This document shows, piece by piece, positions 56,242 to 64,000 of a DNA stretch of 64,000 nt. This DNA comes from Gemmatimonadota bacterium (lineage in GTDB: Bacteria > Gemmatimonadota > Gemmatimonadetes > Gemmatimonadales > GWC2-71-9). The notes under the pieces were generated by a model. It was not told the origin of the DNA. It ran no database searches and saw nothing but the letters and a program-made list of their open reading frames with translations. Each line of letters begins with the position of its first letter. The first letter of the stretch is position 1. The position numbers were made by a program, and so were the translations under genes. The stretch spans positions 1 to 64,000 of the forward strand of contig SHZT01000013.1 of the NCBI GenBank assembly GCA_009692185.1. Direction: 5' to 3'.

Positions 56242-57692
56242 TCCGCCTCGCGGATTCCGCCTCGCACCTGGAGCCGCTCGCGCGCTTTGGGCTTTCCGTG
56301 CTTCTCGACTCGTCCCGTCTCCTGCCGGTGGACGACCCCTCGGCTGACGTGGTGCAGCTCTCCATCGGCACCGCGCGTGCCGCCGGCGGCGGAGACCTCT
56401 TCGCCAGGGGCGTGGAGCCGCACGTCAACGACGGTGAGGTCGTTGTCGAGTCCTCCACGCTCGAAATGCTGGGTGCCCTGGCGGGCGGCGTGGCGGATCA
56501 GAAGGCGCCGGAACGGGACCGTTTCGAACGCGTGCCCGCCCACGTGAATCCCATGGTCGTGGCCGGCCGGTTCCGGGAGCCCATCGTGTCGCGGGCGGGA
56601 GGAATCCTGCGGCGCGCCGCGGAACAGGCCGCCGGGCGTCGGCCGGTTCGCACGATTGCGCCGTGGCCGGACGGCCGCCGTTGGGCCATGGCGCTGACCC
56701 ATGATCTCGATCTCGTCGCCGGATGGCCCTGGTACAATCACCTGAGGGCCGCCCAGCTTGCGGCGAGGTTCCACCTGGTTCAGGCAATGCAAGTGCTGGC
56801 GTACGGCGCCGCGGCGCTTGGGCGGAACCCGGTGTGGCGGGCCGTTCGAGATCTGCTCGACGCGGAACACGAATTCGGGCTGCGGTCAACGTGGTTCATC
56901 ATCTGTGGCACGCCCGCATTTGCGTCCATACGGGCCGGGGATGTCACGTACCTGCCAGAGTCGCCCGCCGTGAAGCGCATCCTTGCCGCGGTCGCCGAAG
57001 GCGGGCACGAGATCGGCCTGCATGGAAGTTTCGAGACCATGCTGGACGGGGGCCGCTTCCGGGCCCAACGGGAGCGCCTCGAGAGCCTGACCCGCGCGCC
57101 CGTCACCGGTGTTCGCCAGCATTTCCTTCGCATGCGGCCCGGCGCCACCCAGCAGGAAATGGCGTCGGCCCGGTTCGGGTATGACTCCACGTGGGGTTTC
57201 TCGGACCGAAACGGATTCCGGCTTGGCGTTGCGGATATCGTGGCAGGCTGGGATGCGCACCGCGAATCGCTGTCAGGTCTCGAGGAAGCGCCGCTCGCGT
57301 GGATGGATCGGGCACTCAGCAAGTACGCCGGCATCGAGAATCCGGAGCGGTGGGTAGATGACGCGCTCGAGCTGGCCCGGGCCTGCCGTGATGTAAACGG
57401 CGTCTGGGTTGGCTTATGGCACCCCAATCTCGTTCCCGCACTGGGATTTCCCGGTGCGCCGACCGCCCTCAGGCGCCTGCTGGATATCCTCATGGCCGGG
57501 CAACCGTACGCCGAGCGGCTGGACCGGATCGTGGCATGGCGTGTCGCGCGCCGAAGCTTGCGCGCGACCCGCGTCTCGCCCGATGGCCGGGCAGAGTTGG
57601 CGGCAGACAGGGCTTGGAACGGGCCCGCCATCCTTGAAGATCCCCGTGGCGGCCCGATCGCGTCCCACCATTGGCCCCAGGGCGGTGCATGA
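56238..57692 (+). CDS. Polysaccharide deacetylase-like (NodB homology) protein
   Basis: 484 residues. NodB-type motifs: ALTHDLDLVAGW (metal Asp), GHEIGLHGSFET (metal His), RQHFLRM and GLWHPNLV. The N-terminal ~130 residues form a separate domain without recognised motifs. TTG start at 56238 (TTGA overlap). No signal peptide, so it may act on lipid-linked sugars in the cytosol. Confidence 0.8.
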   Translation: MIRLADSASHLEPLARFGLSVLLDSSRLLPVDDPSADVVQLSIGTARAAGGGDLFARGVEPHVNDGEVVVESSTLEMLGALAGGVADQKAPERDRFERVPAHVNPMVVAGRFREPIVSRAGGILRRAAEQAAGRRPVRTIAPWPDGRRWAMALTHDLDLVAGWPWYNHLRAAQLAARFHLVQAMQVLAYGAAALGRNPVWRAVRDLLDAEHEFGLRSTWFIICGTPAFASIRAGDVTYLPESPAVKRILAAVAEGGHEIGLHGSFETMLDGGRFRAQRERLESLTRAPVTGVRQHFLRMRPGATQQEMASARFGYDSTWGFSDRNGFRLGVADIVAGWDAHRESLSGLEEAPLAWMDRALSKYAGIENPERWVDDALELARACRDVNGVWVGLWHPNLVPALGFPGAPTALRRLLDILMAGQPYAERLDRIVAWRVARRSLRATRVSPDGRAELAADRAWNGPAILEDPRGGPIASHHWPQGGA

Positions 57693-58621
57693 CTGACCGG
57701 CGCGCTGCGTGGAGGGCGTTTCAGGTCGTCCTGGGCGTGCTTGTCGTGGGGCTCGCGGTCCGCGTCCTGGCGGGTAACTGGGCAGCCTTTCGCGCGCAGG
57801 ACGTGACCTGGCGCCTCTCACCCGGCTGGATCGCCCTGAGCCTCATCATCGTCTTCGCCATGTATGCCGTCCTCATCGAGGCTTGGCGTCGGGTCGTGGT
57901 CGGGTTGAACCAGCAGCTTGGGTTTCTCGAGGCCGCGAGGATCTGGGCGCTGGCGAGCCTCGGCAAGTACATCCCGGGAAAAGTCTGGGCCGTGGCGGGC
58001 GCAGCCGCGTTGGCAAAGGAGGCCGGCGTCGATCCTCAGGCGGCCGTCACCGCGGCGCTCGTGCTGCAGGCACTGGCCTTGGGCAGTGGCGTCGTCGTTA
58101 CGGCGGTCACGGCGCCGGAAGCGCTGGGGCAGGGTGGCGGGGGAGTGTGGGTGGCCCTGGCCCTCACGGCGGTGGCGCTCGCCGTGCTCGCGGGCACGGC
58201 GTCGCCCCTGGTGATCGCGGCGATCACGCGTCGCTTCGCGCCCGACGCCCCGCTGCCGGCGGTGCCACGCGGGCTGATGGTGCAGGCGTTCATCGCAAAC
58301 TGCGTTGCCTGGGTTGGCTACGGATTGGCGTTTGTCTGCCTGGCGCGTGGCACGTTCCCCGACGCGTCCCTGACGCTGGCGCAGGCGATCGGCGTGTTTG
58401 CGAGCTCGTACCTCGTCGGATTGATCGCGCTGTTCGCGCCGGGCGGCCTCGGGGCCCGGGAGTCCGTCCTGCTGTTGCTCCTCGCACCAACCGTCGGGCC
58501 CAAGCTCGCCGTCGCGCTGGCCGTTGCCAGCCGCCTTCAGCTCACCGTGACCGAGCTGGGCGTGGCCGTCCCGTTCCTTTTTGGAATCCGCGGGTCGCCG
58601 GGGCGGACGAGGGCTGGTTAG
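57689..58621 (+). CDS. Flippase-like membrane protein (lysylphosphatidylglycerol synthase TM domain, UPF0104)
   Basis: 310 residues with about eight helices. Signature LASLGKYIPGKVWAVAGAAA, then FAPGGLGARESVLLLLLAP, characteristic of the AglD/MprF-like transmembrane domain. Likely handles lipid-linked glycans. ATGA overlap with the deacetylase gene. Confidence 0.85.
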   Translation: MTDRRAAWRAFQVVLGVLVVGLAVRVLAGNWAAFRAQDVTWRLSPGWIALSLIIVFAMYAVLIEAWRRVVVGLNQQLGFLEAARIWALASLGKYIPGKVWAVAGAAALAKEAGVDPQAAVTAALVLQALALGSGVVVTAVTAPEALGQGGGGVWVALALTAVALAVLAGTASPLVIAAITRRFAPDAPLPAVPRGLMVQAFIANCVAWVGYGLAFVCLARGTFPDASLTLAQAIGVFASSYLVGLIALFAPGGLGARESVLLLLLAPTVGPKLAVALAVASRLQLTVTELGVAVPFLFGIRGSPGRTRAG

Positions 58622-58631
58622 TTTGTCCACC

Positions 58632-61022
58632 ATGTACGAACCACGTCGCCCCACGCTCGCCGCCACCGGCCTCCTGTCGGCCTGGGTCGCCCTGCTGTCC
58701 CTGCCGATGCTGGCCGGGAAGTTCCTGGCGAATCAGTACAGCGACCAGTTCGCCACCGGCTACGCATTCCGGGCTTGGGGCGCGGCGCAGTGGCGAGCCA
58801 CCGGGCACGTACCCCAGTGGAATCCGGAAATCTTCGGCGGCCTGCCGTTCGTTGCCGCGCAGCACGGCGACATTTTCTACCCGACGGCCTTCCTGCGCCT
58901 TCTCCTGCCGACCGTGACCGCGATGAACCTGGGGTTCGCGGCGCACTACGTCGCGGCAGGGGTCATGGTGTATCTGCTCCTCCGTCTGCTCGGGACGTCA
59001 TGGAGCGCGGCCGTCACCGGCGGGCTCGCCTACCAGTTGTCGGGCGTCGTGGCGTCGCTGGTACAGCCGGGACACGACGGCAAGCTCTTTGTGAGCGCGC
59101 TCCTGCCGCTCTGCCTGATCGGGCTCGTGCTGGCGCTTCGGCGTGGCCGCTGGGAGGGGTACGCGATTCTGGCGCTGGGCGTCGGGCTCAGCCTGTTCGC
59201 CCATTATCAGATGATCTATTACGGCCTGATCGTCGCGGGCCTGTTCGCCTTGTACCTCACGTACGGCGAGCCCGAAGGGACGGCGCCCGTGGGGAACCGG
59301 CACGCGGCGTTGGGCCTCGCGCTTGCGGCAGTGATGGTCGGGTTCGCGGTCTCGATGATCCAGGTCCTGCCGTTTTACCACTACATCCCATACTCGCCGC
59401 GTGCCGAGAGCTATTACGGATGGGAGGGCTCCACCTCCTATGCGATTCCCTGGAGCCACGTGCCCGAGTTCTTCCTGGCGAACTTCGTGGGCTCACGCGA
59501 AACGTACTGGGGCCTCAACTCGCTCAAGCTGCATTCGGAGTACCTCGGCTTGCCCGTGATCGCGCTGGCGGCGCTCGGCGCCGGGGCAGTGGCCCGTCGT
59601 CGCCTGGTCCTCTGGATCTCCGGCATCGGCCTGCTGTTCCTCCTCGTAAGTCTCGGCGCGGCCACGCCGTTCTACAGTCTGTGGTGGTCGGTCATGCCGT
59701 TCGTGAAACAGACGCGGGCTCCCGGCATGGCATTCTTCGTCGTGGCGCTCGTCGTGGCCATGCTCGCGGCATTCGGCGTCCAGCGGTTGGAGAAGGGCGA
59801 GGGACGCGCCCACGCCGTGGCATGGTTGGGCCTGGGCCTCCTGGTGACGGCCCTGGGGAGCGGGGGCGCCTTCAACGGCATCGCGCAGTCCTTTGCGCAG
59901 GCGCACCAGGCCGAAGTCGCCCAGATCGGGCGGGACCTCATTGGGGCCGCGCGCGCGGGAGAATCCGCCCAGCGCCTGGGCGGGGCTTTGAGCGGCATCG
60001 CGCTCTCGGCGATCGGGGCCCTCGTCCTCTGGTTTGGCCGGAAGAAGATCCCGCTCGCCGCCCTTGGCTTGGGGCTGGCATTCATCGTCAGCGCCGACCT
60101 GTGGCGGAACGCGACCGGCTTCTGGACGTTCACGGACGAGCATCGCCGACTGTACGGCTCCGATCCTATCCTCGAGTACATCAAGAAGACGAAGGACGAC
60201 TCGTCTCGAGTCGTCAACATCCCGCGGGATCCGGCCAGGGTCCTCAACCTGAACGTCTACCCGGGTTCGTCGCTCATGGCCTACGACGTTCCCGAACTCC
60301 TCGGCCATCACGGAAACGAGCTCCGGTACTTCGACGATCTCCTCGGTGGCAAGAACCAGTGGCGTAACCTCGACCTGAACCGGGCATCCGCCAACCTTTG
60401 GGACCTCTACGCGATCCGGTTTGTCGTTTTCCCGGATCAACGGGGGGCTCCTGACTCCATACCCGGGTTCCGGAAGGCCCTCGTCGGAGTAGAGACAGCG
60501 GGCGGCGAGAGGGCCACGTTGTTTGAACGGATCGTGCCGCCCGCATACGCCCGGGTCGTGCAGGCCGCGGTCAAGGTTTCGGACGAACAAGCAGTCGCCA
60601 CCGTGGCAGACGTGCGGTTTGCCGTGGATCGGGCGGTTGTGCTGGCCCAGGATGCGCCCATGACGCCGAAGGCGTTTACCACGCTCCCGGAAGCGATCGA
60701 ATCATCCGCCCGGGTCGCCCCATGGGCGCCCGGCCGGATGACCGTCACGCTGACACCGGCCACGGCTGTTGAGTCCTACCTGGTGGTGAGCGAGAACTTC
60801 TACCCGGGCTGGCGCGCCACGGTTAACGGCGCCCCGGCCCCGGTGGGGCGGGGGGACGCATCCTTGATCACGGTGGCGCTTCCGCCCGGCGCGAAGGAAA
60901 TCCAGCTCGAGTTCACGAGCACCGACTACCAGACCGGCCGGCTCATCACGTTCTTCGCGTTGGGGGTCGTTCTGGCCGGGCTGGTCCTGCCGACTGTCCT
61001 CCGGAGATCCCGGCGTGCCTGA
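58632..61022 (+). CDS. YfhO-family large membrane protein (GT-C-like)
   Basis: 796 residues. About 12 helices followed by a ~230-residue extracytoplasmic C-terminal part (VESYLVVSENFYPGWRATVN G) typical of YfhO. PQWNPEIFGGLPFVAAQHGD and SYAIPWSHVPEFFLANFVGS are family motifs. YfhO proteins glycosylate surface polymers with polyprenyl-phosphate sugars. ATG at 58632; TTG 58623 possible. Overlaps the next gene by 8 nt. Confidence 0.87.
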   Translation: MYEPRRPTLAATGLLSAWVALLSLPMLAGKFLANQYSDQFATGYAFRAWGAAQWRATGHVPQWNPEIFGGLPFVAAQHGDIFYPTAFLRLLLPTVTAMNLGFAAHYVAAGVMVYLLLRLLGTSWSAAVTGGLAYQLSGVVASLVQPGHDGKLFVSALLPLCLIGLVLALRRGRWEGYAILALGVGLSLFAHYQMIYYGLIVAGLFALYLTYGEPEGTAPVGNRHAALGLALAAVMVGFAVSMIQVLPFYHYIPYSPRAESYYGWEGSTSYAIPWSHVPEFFLANFVGSRETYWGLNSLKLHSEYLGLPVIALAALGAGAVARRRLVLWISGIGLLFLLVSLGAATPFYSLWWSVMPFVKQTRAPGMAFFVVALVVAMLAAFGVQRLEKGEGRAHAVAWLGLGLLVTALGSGGAFNGIAQSFAQAHQAEVAQIGRDLIGAARAGESAQRLGGALSGIALSAIGALVLWFGRKKIPLAALGLGLAFIVSADLWRNATGFWTFTDEHRRLYGSDPILEYIKKTKDDSSRVVNIPRDPARVLNLNVYPGSSLMAYDVPELLGHHGNELRYFDDLLGGKNQWRNLDLNRASANLWDLYAIRFVVFPDQRGAPDSIPGFRKALVGVETAGGERATLFERIVPPAYARVVQAAVKVSDEQAVATVADVRFAVDRAVVLAQDAPMTPKAFTTLPEAIESSARVAPWAPGRMTVTLTPATAVESYLVVSENFYPGWRATVNGAPAPVGRGDASLITVALPPGAKEIQLEFTSTDYQTGRLITFFALGVVLAGLVLPTVLRRSRRA

Positions 61023-61737
61023 GCGCGCCCTGGTCATCATCCCGACTTACAACGAGGCGAACAACCTGCAGCACCTCGTTCCGCAGGTGCTTGCCCAGGA
61101 TGATCGGCTCGACGTCCTCGTGGTCGACGACAATTCCCCCGACGGGACGGGGCAGGTGGCGGACGCCCTCACTCGGGAGAGCCCCCGGGTGCACGTTTTG
61201 CACCGGCCGGCGAAGCAGGGACTGGCGACGGCGTATCGCGCTGGGTTCACGTGGGCCCTGGAACGGGACTATGCGTTCGTGTTCGAGATGGATGCCGACC
61301 TGAGCCACGACCCGAAGTTCCTGCCGGCCTTCCTGACCGCGATTCAGGACGCCGACCTCGTACTCGGGTCCCGGTACCTCAACCGGCGCGCGAGCGTGGT
61401 CAACTGGCCCATCGCCCGCCTTGCGCTCAGTTATTTTGCTAACATCTATGCCCGGGTGGTCACGGGGCTCAAGGTCTCCGACGCCACCGGGGGGTTCAAG
61501 TGCTTCCGCAAGAAGGTGCTGGAGACGATTGATCTCGACAACGTGAGGTCAAACGGGTACGCCTTTCAAATAGAGACGAGCTTCCGCGCATGGCGAAACG
61601 GGTTCCGGATCGTCGAAATACCGATCGTGTTCACCGATCGCACCGACGGGAAGAGCAAGATGTCGGGCGCGATCGTGCGGGAAGCCGTCTGGATGGTCTG
61701 GCGGCTTCGGCTCCAGCGCTTGCTGGGCCGTATCTGA
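61015..61737 (+). CDS. Polyprenol monophosphomannose synthase-like glycosyltransferase (DPM1 type)
   Basis: 240 residues, GT2. ALVIIPTYNEANNLQHLV, VVDDNSPDGTGQVADAL, EMDADLSHDP, SNGYAFQIE and IVFTDRTDGKSKMSGAIV are the Dpm1/Ppm signatures. Makes polyprenyl-P-mannose (or another hexose), a donor that the adjacent YfhO protein could use. GTG start overlapping YfhO. Confidence 0.92.
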   Translation: MPERALVIIPTYNEANNLQHLVPQVLAQDDRLDVLVVDDNSPDGTGQVADALTRESPRVHVLHRPAKQGLATAYRAGFTWALERDYAFVFEMDADLSHDPKFLPAFLTAIQDADLVLGSRYLNRRASVVNWPIARLALSYFANIYARVVTGLKVSDATGGFKCFRKKVLETIDLDNVRSNGYAFQIETSFRAWRNGFRIVEIPIVFTDRTDGKSKMSGAIVREAVWMVWRLRLQRLLGRI

Positions 61738-61766
61738 ACGGGCTCGCTGGCACCGTCATCTACAAG

Positions 61767-62579
61767 ATGACGGGGTCGGGCAACGACTTCGTGTTCGTGG
61801 ACGGCCGGGTGGCCCCGGTCGGCGTCTGGACCGCGGAAAAGATCCGCTGGGTCTGCTCCCGCCAGATGGGTGTCGGTGCAGACGGTCTCGTCGTGCTCGA
61901 ACCCGGCTCGGCCGCTGGCTCCGTTCGCCTCCACTACTTCAATAGCGATGGGTTCCGGGCGGCACTGTGCGGGAACGCGTCCCTATGTGCTGCCCGGCTC
62001 ACGGCCTGGCTTGAGTTGGGTCAGGGCGTCGGGGCGGGGCCGGGAGTCGTCCTGGAGACCGACGCCGGTCTGGTCCGAACGCGGTGCCTTGAAGGGGCCG
62101 GCGAGCTGGCCGAGATCGACCTTCCGGGGGTGGTTGGCATTGGGACGCCGGCCATAGACCTTCAGCCCGGCGAAAAATGGGCCAGGTTCGCCACGGTCGG
62201 CGTTCCGCACCTCGTAGTCCTGGTGGACGGGAATCTTGCCAAAGTCGATGTGGTCGGTCGGGGTCGGGCTCTCCGACATCACAAATCACTTGAGCCCGAC
62301 GGCGCCAACGTCAGCTTCGTGGCATCAGGGCCGGACGGTTGGGCCTTCCGGACCTACGAACGAGGGGTCGAGGCGGAGACTCTGGCCTGCGGCACGGGCT
62401 CCGTGGCGGTAGCGGCGATCCTCGTGGGAGCCGGTTTGGCCGAGTTACCGGTATCTCTCAGGACCGCCTCCGGTTGCACCCTGACTGTGAGCCGTCAGGA
62501 ATCTCCGAAAGGCGGTTTGGGGGGTGTCAGACTGGCTGGGGAGGGTCGGCTGGTCTTCCGGGCCATCCTGAGGCTTTAA
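61767..62579 (+). CDS. dapF: Diaminopimelate epimerase
   Basis: 270 residues from ATG 61767. LL- to meso-DAP for lysine and peptidoglycan. Both catalytic cysteines are present: Cys68 (ALCGNASLC) and Cys208 (ETLACGTGSVA). Starting at this ATG loses the first strand (VIYKM); the in-frame CTG at 61734, overlapping the previous stop as CTGA, would give 281 residues with a normal N-terminus. Last plus-strand gene before the dif site. Confidence 0.93.
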   Translation: MTGSGNDFVFVDGRVAPVGVWTAEKIRWVCSRQMGVGADGLVVLEPGSAAGSVRLHYFNSDGFRAALCGNASLCAARLTAWLELGQGVGAGPGVVLETDAGLVRTRCLEGAGELAEIDLPGVVGIGTPAIDLQPGEKWARFATVGVPHLVVLVDGNLAKVDVVGRGRALRHHKSLEPDGANVSFVASGPDGWAFRTYERGVEAETLACGTGSVAVAAILVGAGLAELPVSLRTASGCTLTVSRQESPKGGLGGVRLAGEGRLVFRAILRL

Positions 62580-62588
62580 GCCGTCCAC

Positions 62589-62597
62589 TTATCCACA
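62589..62597. promoter_or_regulatory. Consensus DnaA box
   Basis: TTATCCACA, a perfect match to the bacterial DnaA-box consensus, 10 nt after the dapF stop and 16 nt from the dif site. Only one copy is seen nearby, so it is not an origin. Confidence 0.5.
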
Positions 62598-62612
62598 GGC
62601 GCATACATGTCT

Positions 62613-62640
62613 ACTTAACATAACATATCTTATACGCAGT
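62613..62640 (-). other. dif: dif site (XerC/XerD chromosome-dimer resolution site)
   Basis: 28 bp on the minus strand: arm ACTGCGTATAA, a 6-bp centre, arm TTATGTTAAGT. The inner TGCGTATAA and TTATGTTAA match the known XerC- and XerD-binding halves of bacterial dif with the correct 11-6-11 spacing. It lies in an A+T-rich gap between convergent dapF and the TPR gene, exactly where gene orientation switches. Confidence 0.88.
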
Positions 62641-62678
62641 AGTGGTGTCAGATGATGCCGCGACACTAACCAAAGCCG

Positions 62679-63338
62679 CTAGCTCTTCCTGACCCCAGAA
62701 AGCCCAGCCTTCCTCAACTCCCCAAGCCTGATCTCGGCCTCAACAGCGCTCGGCGTCCCGTTGAACTCGGTCGCGACGCGCTCAAAGAGCCGACCTGCTT
62801 GCATCGTATCGCCGCTTGCGGTCGCGCTGCGGCCGGCATCGAGCAGGTACTGCGCCTTGACGCCCGAATACGGCGTCGCGTCGGACGCTGCCTGGAACGC
62901 CCTGGACGCATCAGCGAATTGTCCGGTCTCCTCCAGGGCCGAACCTAGAAGCCCGTGGGCCGGGCCCCGGAACTCCTCCCGCGGTCCCGACGAGACAAAG
63001 CGCTGGAGATCGGCCACCACGAGCGTCGCCTGACCCTGCACCAGCCGAACTTGGGCGAGGAGCAACGCCGCCTCCTGAGCCGCCCTGGTGCCGCCGTAGG
63101 TGCTGACAAGCCGGGCCAGGTCGCTAGTGGCCAGCGGCAAGTTCCCTGCCTCCGCGGAGCCCCTCGCGCTGCTAAGCGCCCGTTCGGCAAAGTTCTCCCG
63201 CCGTTCGCGGGCGCTCCACCAGAACCACGTGCCGCCGGCAATCAGCGCCAGCACTACCGCGCCGGTCGCCGCCGTTCGGCGGTTGGTCCGCACCCAGTCG
63301 AGTGCCCGTACTTCGATTGGTTCAGCTGTACTCGCCAC
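62679..63338 (-). CDS. Membrane-anchored TPR protein (YfgM-like)
   Basis: 219 residues. Cytosolic N-terminus, one membrane helix (TGAVVLALIAGGTWFWWSA, ~25-45), then tetratricopeptide-like helices (GNLPLATSDLARLVSTYG, FADASRAFQAASDATPY, DTMQAGRLFERVATEFNG). Resembles YfgM/TPR_21 chaperone-associated proteins. GTG start with GAGGGAAA upstream. First minus-strand gene beyond dif. Confidence 0.78.
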   Translation of the reverse strand: MASTAEPIEVRALDWVRTNRRTAATGAVVLALIAGGTWFWWSARERRENFAERALSSARGSAEAGNLPLATSDLARLVSTYGGTRAAQEAALLLAQVRLVQGQATLVVADLQRFVSSGPREEFRGPAHGLLGSALEETGQFADASRAFQAASDATPYSGVKAQYLLDAGRSATASGDTMQAGRLFERVATEFNGTPSAVEAEIRLGELRKAGLSGVRKS

Positions 63339-63450
63339 TTTCCCTCGGAGAAATCAGTTGAATTCGTTGTCGCGGGTCCGTCCTTCGCGACTTTGCCTGT
63401 CTTCGCCACGCGCCTCCCCGACTCACCCGTGTTGCCGTCGGGCGTCAAAA

Positions 63451-63524
63451 TACCCCTGGCGTGACTCGAACACGCGGCCAACGGTTTAGGAAACCGCTGC
63501 TCTATCCACCTGAGCTACAGGGGC
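63451..63524 (-). tRNA. tRNA-Arg (CCT)
   Basis: 74 nt, CCA not encoded. Acceptor GCCCCTG/CAGGGGT, D arm GTAGCTCAGGTGGATAGAGC, anticodon arm GCGGT-TTCCTAA-ACCGT with anticodon CCT, T arm GCGTG-TTCGAGT-CACGC, discriminator A. All stems pair normally. The 112 nt between it and the TPR gene start hold no recognisable gene. Confidence 0.95.
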
Positions 63525-63547
63525 CGGAGCAAAGCGACCCAAAGTTA

Positions 63548-64000
63548 CTATGCCGAGCGAGGATAGGTCAGCAGGCTCCTGACCTTCGTGCCCCCAAGCC
63601 GCTTCCGGCCTTCGAGCGCTGTGAGCTCGATCAGGAAACTCACGCCGACGAGCCGCCCGCCGGCCTGTTCTACAACCCGGAGCGCTGCCGCGGCAGTTCC
63701 TCCGGTCGCCAGCACATCATCGACGACCAGGACCCGGTCACCCGCCTCGATCGCGTCCTGATGGATTTCAATCGCGTCGGTTCCGTACTCCAACTCGTAC
63801 TCAACGCGGTGTCGCTTCCATGGAAGCTTCCCGGGTTTTCTGGCGAGCACCAACGAAGCGCCGAGCGCGAGCGCAATCGGAGCGCCGAGAATGAATCCCC
63901 GCGACTCGATTGCCAGAACGCTATCGACCGGGCGGTTCTCGAATGGCCCCGCCATTTCGCGGATGACCCGCTTGAGGAGTTTTGGCTCCTTCAGGAGCGG
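63548..64000 (-). CDS. apt: Adenine phosphoribosyltransferase (5' end outside window)
   Basis: Partial: the last ~150 codons. Salvages adenine to AMP. The PRPP-binding motif VLVVDDVLATGGTAAAALR is clear, with ESRGFILGAPIALALG and ARKPGKLPW. Coding continues to the window edge (PLLKEPKLLKRVIREM, upstream of the first in-frame ATG at 63955), matching the usual Apt N-terminal region, so the start lies beyond 64000. Confidence 0.95.
   Translation of the reverse strand, partial: PLLKEPKLLKRVIREMAGPFENRPVDSVLAIESRGFILGAPIALALGASLVLARKPGKLPWKRHRVEYELEYGTDAIEIHQDAIEAGDRVLVVDDVLATGGTAAAALRVVEQAGGRLVGVSFLIELTALEGRKRLGGTKVRSLLTYPRSA

Noticed and set aside
62589-62640. A replication origin at the DnaA box and A+T-rich stretch
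   Set aside because: Only one box, no dnaA/dnaN nearby, and the A+T-rich stretch is explained by dif.

Overview
The window is a gene-dense, high-G+C bacterial chromosome segment. It most resembles a member of Gemmatimonadota or a close Gram-negative relative. The evidence is a complete 14-gene complex I operon, the futalosine menaquinone genes mqnE-mqnA-mqnC, a KDO/LPS-export operon with rpoN, a TonB receptor paired with a DUF4249-like lipoprotein, a DUF5916 protein, and a visible G+C near two thirds. The phylum is an inference from gene content, not from a search.

Layout. Positions 1-840 hold a truncated gene and a low-G+C CPBP protease that looks inserted. Positions 834-2085 (minus) hold a zinc-ribbon membrane protein and dcd. 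From 2145 to 62579 essentially every protein gene is on the plus strand: nuoA-N (2.1-16.1 kb); a phosphohexomutase and a UPF0182 protein; sucCD, an EIIA-CBS protein and ndk; yceD-rpmF-plsX-fabH-fabD-fabG-acpP-fabF; mqnE-mqnA-mqnC-purE; an unusual class II tRNA; outer-membrane uptake genes; ispF, a DedA protein, a Xer recombinase and a glutamine amidotransferase; kdsB-pyrG-kdsA-lptC-lptA-lptB-rpoN; and an eight-gene surface-glycan cluster ending in dapF.

At 62613-62640 lies a 28-bp sequence with both arms of a dif (XerC/XerD) site, between convergent genes. After it all genes are on the minus strand (TPR protein, tRNA-Arg, apt). The gene-orientation switch and a plus-strand excess of GGGNAGGG octamers before the site indicate that the right end is the replication terminus.

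Genes are packed with stop/start overlaps (ATGA, GTGA, TTGA and perhaps CTGA). Transcription seems to start from promoters of the form TTGnnn-17 bp-TAnnnT, several placed so that the mRNA would be leaderless. Two further signals are not explained by ordinary genes: inverted tandem arrays with 8-nt or 15-nt period in gene junctions and gene 5' ends, and a leucine-type tRNA body with a CAC anticodon flanked by sequences complementary to its own anticodon arm.
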